Shown in pieces: positions 1-5,018 of a stretch of DNA of 6,060 bases. The stretch is taken from positions 1 to 6,060 of the forward strand of contig DZDB01000115.1 in assembly GCA_022736605.1 (NCBI GenBank), given 5' to 3'. The notes under the pieces are model-generated. The model was not told the origin of the DNA, did not search any database, and saw only the letters and a program-made list of their open reading frames with translations. Numbering within the stretch: position 1 is the stretch's first letter; the number at the start of each line of letters is the position of its first letter. This DNA comes from Sideroxydans lithotrophicus. Its GTDB lineage: Bacteria; Pseudomonadota; Gammaproteobacteria; Burkholderiales; Sulfuriferulaceae. The position numbers and the translations under genes were made by a program.

Positions 1-4
1 CATA

Positions 5-889
5 TCAGACCGCATTCAGCGGAATCTTGATGTAGCGCGTGCCATTTTCCTCCGCTGCGGGGAAATCGCCCGCACGCATGTTGATCTGTACCGACGGCAG
101 GATCAGCACCGGCATGTCGAGCGTGGCATCGCGTGCCTGACGCATGGCGACAAACGCATCCTCGCTAATGCCGTTGTGCACATGCACGTTGGATTCACGC
201 TCCTCGGCCACCGTGCTCACGTGTTGCATTTCACGCCCACCGGGCTGGTAATCGTGGCACATGTACAGCGTGGTATCAGGCGGCAAACTCAGCACCTTGT
301 TGATCGAGCGGTACAGCGTGTGCGCATCGCCGCCAGGGAAATCGCAGCGCGCGGTGCCGTAATCCGGCATGAACAGGGTGTCACCAACGAACGCTGCGGT
401 CTGACTGCCAGCGCGCACCACATACGTGACGCACGCCGGGGTATGGCCGGGGGTATACAGCGCTTGCGCCTGCAGCGAACCGATCATGAAGGCCTCGTCG
501 TCGGCAAACAGCCGGTCGAACTGGCTGCCGTCACGGGCAAAATCGCTGCCGGCGTTGAATAGCGTGCCAAACACGTTTTGCACCTGCTTGATGTGCGCAC
601 TGATGCCCATCTGACCGCCCAGCACTTTTTTGATGTAAGGCGCGGCTGACAGATGATCGGCGTGTACGTGGGTTTCCAGTATCCATTGCAGCGTGCCGCC
701 CAGTTCCCACACGCGGGCAATCAGCCTGTCTGCCGAACGGGTATTGGTTCGGCCCGCCTTTGGGTCGTAATCCAGCACGCTATCGATGATGGCGCACTGC
801 GCAGTGGCGCGATCCATCACGATGTAGCTGATCGTCTTGGTGCTCGCATCAAAATAGCCTTCTACCAACATGCCCTGTTTGTCTGTCAT
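5..889 (-). CDS. Persulfide dioxygenase-like MBL-fold metallohydrolase (Blh/PDO2 type)
   Basis: Predicted iron-dependent sulfur dioxygenase that oxidises glutathione persulfide to sulfite and glutathione in the cytoplasm, removing sulfane sulfur formed during sulfide oxidation. The 294-residue protein has the metallo-beta-lactamase signature HVHADH at residues 74-79, a second ligand motif TPGHTPAC with His149, Asp170 in VGDTLF, and His212 in MCHDY. His74, His149 and Asp170 are the expected mononuclear iron ligands of ETHE1-like enzymes. The block MPDYGTARCDFPGG (174-187) and the C-terminal LILPS and IKIPLN segments are typical of the Blh/PDO2 branch rather than glyoxalase II. There is no signal peptide and no fused rhodanese domain, and the length is normal. 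The ATG at 889 is supported by AGGAG six bases upstream. The gene is divergent from htpG; what follows it lies outside the window. The family assignment is firm; the exact substrate is inferred from family. Confidence 0.92.
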   Translation of the reverse strand: MTDKQGMLVEGYFDASTKTISYIVMDRATAQCAIIDSVLDYDPKAGRTNTRSADRLIARVWELGGTLQWILETHVHADHLSAAPYIKKVLGGQMGISAHIKQVQNVFGTLFNAGSDFARDGSQFDRLFADDEAFMIGSLQAQALYTPGHTPACVTYVVRAGSQTAAFVGDTLFMPDYGTARCDFPGGDAHTLYRSINKVLSLPPDTTLYMCHDYQPGGREMQHVSTVAEERESNVHVHNGISEDAFVAMRQARDATLDMPVLILPSVQINMRAGDFPAAEENGTRYIKIPLNAV

Positions 890-895
890 GGTTTT

Positions 896-900
896 CTCCT
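896..900 (-). promoter_or_regulatory. Ribosome binding site of the persulfide dioxygenase gene
   Basis: AGGAG on the minus strand lies six bases before the ATG at 889. It is a strong Shine-Dalgarno match and fixes the start codon. Confidence 0.85.
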
Positions 901-948
901 GATGGGGTGGATTAAAATAGCCGTTACGTATTGCCGCCCCTCTTTACT

Positions 949-964
949 ATCAATAAGTGTGCCA
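949..964 (-). promoter_or_regulatory. Possible sigma-54 (-24/-12) promoter for the persulfide dioxygenase gene
   Basis: Read on the minus strand this is TGGCAC-ACTTA-TTGAT. The -24 element TGGCAC is perfect and the spacing to the -12 element is right, but the -12 element has GA where the consensus has GC. Transcription would start near 938, giving a leader of about 49 bases. No convincing sigma-70 promoter was found upstream of this gene; TTGATA within the element has no acceptable -10 partner. Sigma-54 control of persulfide dioxygenase genes through the FisR activator is known in some betaproteobacteria, which makes the match plausible but not proven. Confidence 0.3.
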
Positions 965-973
965 GTCTTGCAT

Positions 974-987
974 GAATATAAATATTC
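974..987. promoter_or_regulatory. AT-rich palindrome, possible operator
   Basis: GAATAT-AA-ATATTC is a perfect inverted repeat with 6-base arms, 85 bases upstream of the dioxygenase start codon and just upstream of the possible sigma-54 element. AT-rich palindromes of this size are bound by ArsR-family sulfide/persulfide sensors in other bacteria, but this does not match a published site that I can recall exactly. The surrounding DNA is AT-rich, so a chance palindrome is possible. Confidence 0.3.
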
Positions 988-1151
988 GCTTAACAGGCTG
1001 TTTTTAATAACTTTATGGCACTAGATCAAAACCGGCAGGCACGCGGCGATACTCGTTGCGCCAACAAAAACTGTCAAAAAAGACAATTAAAAGCGCATTC
1101 ACATGACATTAATGGCAGTTTATGCGCGCCTGCACAGAATAGTCGGGCAGA

Positions 1152-1179
1152 CTTGAAAAATGCCACTTGCAGCCCAAAC
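1152..1179 (+). promoter_or_regulatory. Sigma-32 heat-shock promoter of htpG
   Basis: A perfect -35 element CTTGAAA (1152-1158) is followed, after exactly 13 bases, by GCCCAAAC (1172-1179), which keeps the CCCA core of the sigma-32 -10 consensus CCCCATNT. Transcription would start near 1186, leaving a leader of roughly 42 bases. E. coli htpG is a classical sigma-32 gene, so element and gene agree. The -10 element is imperfect at three of its eight positions. Confidence 0.75.
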
Positions 1180-1213
1180 TGAACGGCACGTTTATTTTCT
1201 ACATTTACCCCAC

Positions 1214-1217
1214 GGAG
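1214..1217 (+). promoter_or_regulatory. Ribosome binding site of htpG
   Basis: GGAG lies ten bases before the ATG at 1228. The spacing is slightly long but no better start is available, and the protein N-terminus aligns with known HtpG proteins. Confidence 0.65.
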
Positions 1218-1227
1218 AATCTGCACC

Positions 1228-3129
1228 ATGACCGTCGCAACACACAAGGAAACCCTGGGCTTTCAGGCCGAAGTCAAACAGCTGCTGAAGCTGATGATTC
1301 ATTCGCTCTACAGCAACAAGGAAATTTTTCTGCGCGAGCTGATTTCCAACGCCTCAGACGCAGCCGACAAATTGCGCTTTGAGGCGCTGTCGGACGACGC
1401 GCTGTGGGAAACCGAACCCGAGCTGCAAATCCGCATCAGCTACGACAAGGCCGCGCGCACCGTGACGGTTGCCGACAATGGCATCGGCATGAACCGGCAG
1501 GAAGTCATCGAGCACATCGGCACCATCGCCAAATCCGGCACGCGCCAGTTTTTTGAAGCGCTATCCGGCGACCAGGCCAAGGACAGCCACCTGATCGGCC
1601 AGTTTGGCGTGGGCTTTTACGCCGCGTTTCTGGTCGCTGACAAGGTCACGCTGATTACCCGTCGTGCCGGGCTGGGCGCGGAACACGGCGTGCAGTGGGA
1701 ATCCGCCGGTGAAGGCGATTACACGCTGGAAACGGTGCACAAAACCGGGCGCGGTACCGAGGTTATCCTGCACCTGCGCGAGGACGAGGACGCATTGCTG
1801 TCGAGCTATCGCCTGCAGGAAATCATCCGTAAATACTCCGACCACATCACCTTGCCGATCCTGATGCAGAAAGAGGAATGGGACGCCGACAAGGGCGAAA
1901 CCGTGGTGCAGGAACAGGCTGAAGCGATCAATCAGGCGTCAGCGCTGTGGGCGCGCCCGAAGAGCGAGATCACCCCGGAACAGTACGAGGCGTTCTACAA
2001 GCACGTCGCGCATGATTTTCAGGCACCGCTGGCGCAGGTCCACGCGCGCGTCGAGGGCAAACAGGAATACACCCAGCTGCTGTACATCCCGGCACACGCG
2101 CCGTTTGACCTGTACGACCGCGAGCAGCGCCACGGCATCAAGCTCTACGTGCGCCGCGTGTTCATCATGGACGACGCCAAACAGTTGATGCCCGCTTACC
2201 TGCGCTTTGTGCGCGGCGTGATCGATTCCAACGACCTGCCGCTCAACGTGTCGCGCGAGATTTTGCAGGAGAGCAAGGACATCGAAGCGATCCGTGGCGG
2301 CTCGGTGAAAAAGGTGCTGGGCATGCTGGAAGACCTCGCCAGCAACCAGCCGGAAAAATACACCACGTTCTGGAACGAGTTTGGCCGCGTGATGAAGGAA
2401 GGTGTGGGCGAGGATTTTGCCAACAAGGAGCGCCTCGCCAAGCTGCTGCGCTTCGCCTCGACCCATACCGACAGCGCCGACCAGACCGTGTCGCTGGCCG
2501 ACTATGTTGCACGCATGAAAGACGGCCAGGACACGATTTATTTCGTCACCGCCGACAGCTTTGCCGCCGCCAAAAACAGCCCGCATCTGGAGATTTTCCG
2601 CGCCAAAGGCGTGGAAGTGCTGCTGCTGGCTGACCGTGTGGACGAATGGATGGTTTCGCACCTGACTGAGTTCGAAGGCAAACCGCTGCAATCGGTCGCG
2701 AAAGGTGATCTCGATTTGGGCAAACTGGCCGACGAGACGGAAAAACAGGAACAGGCGCAGGAGGCTGAGGCGTTCAAGCCACTCACCGACAAGATCAAGG
2801 ACGCCCTGGGCGAACAGGTCAAGGCAGTCCGCGTCACGCACCGTTTAACGTCTTCGCCCGCGTGCCTGGTGGCTGGGGAACATGACATGGGCGCCAACCT
2901 GGAGCGCTTGCTGAAAGCCGCTGGTCAGGCTGTGCCAGACAGCAAGCCGATTCTGGAAATCAACCCGCAGCACGCGCTGGTCAAGCGCCTGAATGAGCAG
3001 ACCGACAGCGACAAACTGAAAGACTGGAGCGCAATCCTGTTCGATCAGGCCTTGCTGGCTGAAGGTGGACAACTTGAGGATCCGGCGGCGTTTGTGCAAC
3101 GCTTGAACGCGCTGTGGCTGGCGATGTAA
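1228..3129 (+). CDS. htpG: Chaperone protein HtpG (bacterial Hsp90)
   Basis: ATP-dependent cytosolic chaperone that works as a dimer on partly folded client proteins with the DnaK system. The 633 residues are close to the usual length (E. coli 624). The N-terminal GHKL ATPase domain (about 1-230) shows all nucleotide-binding motifs: FLRELISNASDA with catalytic Glu37 and Asn41, DNGIGM with Asp83, GTIAKSGT at 98-105 (lid start) and GQFGVGFY at 124-131. The middle domain contains EGKQEYTQLLYIP and LPLNVSREILQ, whose Arg343 corresponds to the catalytic-loop arginine reaching the ATP gamma-phosphate. The C-terminal dimerisation domain contains VTHRLTSSPA and ends in DQALLAEGGQLEDPAAFVQRLN. The eukaryotic charged linker and MEEVD tail are absent, as expected. 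The gene has its own sigma-32 promoter, and no clear intrinsic terminator follows, so some read-through into the HEPN/MNT pair is possible. Nothing is broken or missing. Confidence 0.98.
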   Translation: MTVATHKETLGFQAEVKQLLKLMIHSLYSNKEIFLRELISNASDAADKLRFEALSDDALWETEPELQIRISYDKAARTVTVADNGIGMNRQEVIEHIGTIAKSGTRQFFEALSGDQAKDSHLIGQFGVGFYAAFLVADKVTLITRRAGLGAEHGVQWESAGEGDYTLETVHKTGRGTEVILHLREDEDALLSSYRLQEIIRKYSDHITLPILMQKEEWDADKGETVVQEQAEAINQASALWARPKSEITPEQYEAFYKHVAHDFQAPLAQVHARVEGKQEYTQLLYIPAHAPFDLYDREQRHGIKLYVRRVFIMDDAKQLMPAYLRFVRGVIDSNDLPLNVSREILQESKDIEAIRGGSVKKVLGMLEDLASNQPEKYTTFWNEFGRVMKEGVGEDFANKERLAKLLRFASTHTDSADQTVSLADYVARMKDGQDTIYFVTADSFAAAKNSPHLEIFRAKGVEVLLLADRVDEWMVSHLTEFEGKPLQSVAKGDLDLGKLADETEKQEQAQEAEAFKPLTDKIKDALGEQVKAVRVTHRLTSSPACLVAGEHDMGANLERLLKAAGQAVPDSKPILEINPQHALVKRLNEQTDSDKLKDWSAILFDQALLAEGGQLEDPAAFVQRLNALWLAM

Positions 3130-3136
3130 GCCAGGC

Positions 3137-3168
3137 GATTCTATTCGCGCGCAGGCCAGGATAGAATC
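3137..3168. repeat. 8-bp inverted repeat between htpG and the HEPN/MNT module
   Basis: GATTCTAT (3137-3144) and ATAGAATC (3161-3168) are perfect reverse complements separated by 16 bases. The stem starts eight bases after the htpG stop codon. It has no following T-tract, so it is not a standard intrinsic terminator. The right arm includes TAGAAT, a possible -10 box for the downstream pair, so the repeat could be an operator or an mRNA 3'-end stem. Confidence 0.55.
3162..3167 (+). promoter_or_regulatory. Possible -10 box for the HEPN/MNT pair
   Basis: TAGAAT matches the sigma-70 -10 consensus at five of six positions and would place the transcript start near 3174, about 37 bases before the start codon. 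The bases after it (CAGACTT) are identical to those after the leuS -10 box. No recognisable -35 box was found at a proper distance, so an activator would be needed or the call is wrong. Confidence 0.35.
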
Positions 3169-3210
3169 AGACTTAATCTTTGACCATTTCGACTGATTTT
3201 CAGGGTGCCC

Positions 3211-3609
3211 ATGGACGCTACGCGCTTGCAAGAACGTATCGAGGAATTTCTCAGGGCGGTATCTCAACTGGAAAAAGCGGCCGCAAGACCCGAAGATGAG
3301 TTTATCCGCGACTCGGTCATCCAGCGTTTTGAATTCACCTACGAGCTGGCTTGGAAGATGCTCAAACTACAGCTGGAGGCCGAGGGAATAGACGCCAGAA
3401 CGCCTAGACAGGCGTTGCAGGAAGCCTTGCAAGCGGCGTTTATTGAAGATGGCAATGCCTGGAGCGAGTTACAGAAATACCGTAATCTGACCAGTCATAC
3501 CTATGATGAATCGCTTGCACAGAACGTCTACAACTACATAGTGCAGCACGGTCTGGGTTTGTTTAAAACCCTCGCCATCCGCGCTGTCAGCTGGAAAAAA
3601 TCATCATGA
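3211..3609 (+). CDS. HepT-like HEPN protein, HI0074 family (putative toxin of a HEPN/MNT module)
   Basis: Small all-helical protein of 132 residues, of the family first described as nucleotidyltransferase substrate-binding protein (HI0074 of Haemophilus). The HEPN signature is intact: RNLTSHTY at 91-98 gives R91-X4-H96-X-Y98. In characterised HepT toxins the Arg and His form the RNase site and the Tyr is the residue AMPylated by the partner MntA. FEFTYELAWKMLK (40-52) is a typical family helix. I chose the ATG at 3211 because AGGG lies five bases upstream; an in-frame GTG at 3205 would add two residues but has no ribosome site. The stop overlaps the start of the nucleotidyltransferase gene as ATGA, indicating translational coupling. 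G+C is about 51% (hand count over 3241-3600), lower than htpG, which suggests acquisition. RNase and toxin activity in this HI0074 subgroup is inferred; an older view treats it only as a substrate-binding subunit. Confidence 0.88.
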   Translation: MDATRLQERIEEFLRAVSQLEKAAARPEDEFIRDSVIQRFEFTYELAWKMLKLQLEAEGIDARTPRQALQEALQAAFIEDGNAWSELQKYRNLTSHTYDESLAQNVYNYIVQHGLGLFKTLAIRAVSWKKSS

Positions 3610-3926
3610 TTTTTGGGCTGGATGAGCGCATCTACGCCGACCTGACCACCGTGTTTGCGCGTTATCCCGCCATTACAAAAGTGCTGATTTTCGGTTCGCG
3701 CGCCAAGGGCACGGCCAGACCCGGTTCTGACATTGACCTGGCCGTGGTGGCACCGGAAATGAACGCAGCGACATTTAACCAGCTATGGAATGATCTGGAT
3801 GAATTGCCTTTGGTATTCAAGCTGGATGTGTTGCATCTGGACGCGCTCAATCAGGCCGCTTTAAAAACACGCATAGAGGTTGAAGGGCAAACCTTTTATC
3901 TGCCAGCGCCAATCTCCGCACAATGA
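3606..3926 (+). CDS. MntA-like minimal nucleotidyltransferase (putative antitoxin)
   Basis: Single-domain nucleotidyltransferase of the DNA polymerase beta superfamily, 106 residues, normal for minimal (MNT) enzymes. The active-site motif GSX10DXD is complete: Gly30-Ser31 in IFGSRAKG, then Asp42 and Asp44 in SDIDLAV. Asp74 in KLDVLHLD is the probable third metal-binding acidic residue. In studied pairs the enzyme transfers AMP units from ATP to a tyrosine of its HEPN partner and so switches the toxin off. The start codon overlaps the stop of the HEPN gene by four bases, and only a weak GGA lies upstream at 3593, so translation is probably coupled to the upstream gene. The gene ends eight bases before a strong terminator, which makes this a closed two-gene transcription unit. 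All catalytic residues are present. The biological role as antitoxin is inferred from family and context. Confidence 0.88.
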   Translation: MIFGLDERIYADLTTVFARYPAITKVLIFGSRAKGTARPGSDIDLAVVAPEMNAATFNQLWNDLDELPLVFKLDVLHLDALNQAALKTRIEVEGQTFYLPAPISAQ

Positions 3927-3934
3927 CCAGCCAA

Positions 3935-3964
3935 TAAAAAAGCCGGGTTTCCCCGGCTTTTTTA
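3935..3964. terminator. Bidirectional intrinsic terminator between the MNT gene and prkB
   Basis: A 13-bp perfect stem made of T, six A and GCCGGG (3935-3947) pairs with CCCGGC, six T and A (3952-3964) around the loop TTTC. The A-tract and T-tract give a U-run on either strand. It lies 8 bases after the nucleotidyltransferase stop and 21 bases beyond the prkB stop, so it can end both convergent transcripts. Confidence 0.94.
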
Positions 3965-3985
3965 TGGCACCTTGAAACCCGCCAA

Positions 3986-4876
3986 TCAGGCTTTTTTCTT
4001 GGCCGCGATCATGTCTTCGATCATCGGCCCGAGGATCAGCTCCATCGAGTAACCCATCTTGCCGCCGGGCACCACCAGGGTGTTGGCGCGCGACATGAAG
4101 GAGTTCTGGATCATGTTGATTAGGTAAGGGAAGTCGACACCTTTAGGGTCGCTGAAACGGATGATGACCAGGCTCTCGTCCGGCGTTGGAATATCGCGTG
4201 CGATGAACGGGTTTGAGGTATCGACGGTCGGTACGCGCTGGAAATTGACGTGCGTGTGCGAAAACTGCGGCGTGATGTAGTTCACGTAATCCGGCATGCG
4301 ACGCATGATGGTATCGACGATGACTTCAGCGGAATAGCCGCGCTCGGCCGCGTCGCGATGGATTTTCTGGATCCATTCGAGGTTCACCACCGGTACCACG
4401 CCGACGCCCAGGTCGACATGCTTGGCAAGGTCAACCTTGCCGTGCGACACCAGGCCGTGCAGGCCTTCGTAAAACAGCAGGTCGGTACCTTCGGGCACAT
4501 CCTCCCACGGGGTAAACTCACCGGCAGCCAATTTGGTATTCAGGCGTTTGTTATGGAACGCGGCTTCTTCATCGCTGTGGATATAAAAACGCTTTTTACC
4601 CTTGCCGTTCTTGCCGTAGCTTTTGAACAGGTCTTCGATCTTGTCGAAGTGGTTGGCTTCCGGACCAAAATGGCTGAAATGGTTGTTGCCCACCGCTTCG
4701 GCTTGTTTCATGGCAACCTTGAATTCATTGCGCGACAGGCTGTGGAAGCTGTCGCCCTCGATCACCGCAGCGCTGATATTCTCGCGGCGGAAGATGTGTT
4801 CAAACGCGCGCTTGACGGTGGTGGTGCCCGCGCCGGACGAACCGGTAACGGCGATAACGGGGTGTTTCTTGGACAT
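3986..4876 (-). CDS. prkB: Phosphoribulokinase, class I (Calvin cycle)
   Basis: Phosphorylates ribulose 5-phosphate with ATP to ribulose 1,5-bisphosphate, the CO2 acceptor used by RuBisCO, in the cytoplasm. The 296-residue product is typical of the octameric proteobacterial class I enzyme. It shows the P-loop GSSGAGTTT (12-20) and EGDSFHSLSR, in which Asp42 (catalytic base), His45 and Arg49 match the Rhodobacter sphaeroides numbering. Glu137 in FYEGLHG, and Lys171, Arg174, Asp175 and Arg179 in QKIHRDAAERG, match known active-site residues with a constant shift of six. The redox cysteines of the plant enzyme are absent, so control is expected to be allosteric (NADH/AMP in this class) rather than by thioredoxin. 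The ATG at 4876 is chosen because GGAG lies six bases upstream and the protein starts like its family; an in-frame ATG at 5020 would add 48 unrelated residues and overlap leuS. No other Calvin cycle gene is in the window. Confidence 0.96.
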   Translation of the reverse strand: MSKKHPVIAVTGSSGAGTTTVKRAFEHIFRRENISAAVIEGDSFHSLSRNEFKVAMKQAEAVGNNHFSHFGPEANHFDKIEDLFKSYGKNGKGKKRFYIHSDEEAAFHNKRLNTKLAAGEFTPWEDVPEGTDLLFYEGLHGLVSHGKVDLAKHVDLGVGVVPVVNLEWIQKIHRDAAERGYSAEVIVDTIMRRMPDYVNYITPQFSHTHVNFQRVPTVDTSNPFIARDIPTPDESLVIIRFSDPKGVDFPYLINMIQNSFMSRANTLVVPGGKMGYSMELILGPMIEDMIAAKKKA

Positions 4877-4882
4877 AATGCG

Positions 4883-4886
4883 CTCC
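4883..4886 (-). promoter_or_regulatory. Ribosome binding site of prkB
   Basis: GGAG on the minus strand lies six bases before the ATG at 4876. It decides the start against the in-frame ATG 144 bases further upstream. Confidence 0.85.
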
Positions 4887-4922
4887 AGTGAAGGATGATA
4901 AAAAGCCGAATAGGGTCGCGGC

Positions 4923-4951
4923 AGTATAAATTCAAGCGCCCCGCGTGTCCA
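4923..4951 (-). promoter_or_regulatory. Sigma-70 promoter of prkB
   Basis: On the minus strand, TGGACA (4951-4946, five of six consensus bases) and TATACT (4928-4923, five of six) are separated by an ideal 17 bases. Transcription should start near 4916, about 40 bases before the start codon. The -35 box overlaps two nested inverted repeats, suggesting control by a DNA-binding protein. Confidence 0.7.
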
Positions 4952-4964
4952 CGCGCGACGCGGG
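4940..4964. promoter_or_regulatory. Interrupted dyad of LysR-type format between prkB and leuS
   Basis: CCCGCGT (4940-4946) and ACGCGGG (4958-4964) are perfect 7-base inverted arms with an 11-base gap, so the inner bases read T-N11-A, the general format of LysR-type regulator sites such as those of CbbR. It covers the prkB -35 box and lies just upstream of the leuS -10 box. A second perfect palindrome, CGCGTG-TC-CACGCG (4942-4955), is nested inside. It is outside both predicted transcripts, so it is not an RNA hairpin of either gene. Identification as a CbbR site is inference. Confidence 0.4.
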
Positions 4965-4972
4965 TGGCAAGG

Positions 4973-4978
4973 TATAAT
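4973..4978 (+). promoter_or_regulatory. -10 box of the leuS promoter
   Basis: A perfect TATAAT lies 40 bases before the leuS start, giving a predicted transcript start near 4985 and a leader of about 34 bases. The region 17 bases upstream (4950-4955, CACGCG) does not resemble a -35 box and no TG extension is present, so recognition rests mostly on the -10 box. The promoter is back-to-back with that of prkB. Confidence 0.6.
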
Positions 4979-5018
4979 CAGACTTTTATTTGCCTCGTTA
5001 GCCAGCCCCCAGCCCCTC

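Larger units (their letters stand above)
890..1227. other. Divergent intergenic region between the dioxygenase gene and htpG
   Basis: This 338-base stretch has no credible gene. It is clearly more AT-rich than the flanking coding DNA, mainly at 905-1115. The left half serves the minus-strand dioxygenase gene (ribosome site, possible sigma-54 element, AT-rich palindrome). The right half serves htpG (sigma-32 promoter at 1152-1179, ribosome site at 1214-1217). Between about 990 and 1150 only weak repeats are visible, such as TGTC-N6-GACA near 1073-1085, to which I assign no function. Confidence 0.8.

Noticed and set aside
653..1024. Open frame on the plus strand across the dioxygenase start and intergenic region
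   Set aside because: Mostly antisense to the dioxygenase gene; the part over the intergenic DNA shows no conserved protein pattern.
1113..1127. Second sigma-54-like match upstream of htpG (GG-N10-GC in TGGCAG...GCGC)
   Set aside because: Only the invariant dinucleotides agree, and htpG already has a convincing sigma-32 promoter.
1939..2841. 300-codon open frame on the minus strand inside htpG
   Set aside because: Antisense shadow of htpG with no family resemblance and no ribosome site of note.
3137..3168. Inverted repeat as an intrinsic terminator of htpG
   Set aside because: Stem of only 8 bp, largely A/T, 16-base loop and no T-tract after it.
3205..3210. GTG start for the HEPN gene two codons upstream
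   Set aside because: AGGG overlaps this GTG and is correctly spaced only for the ATG at 3211.
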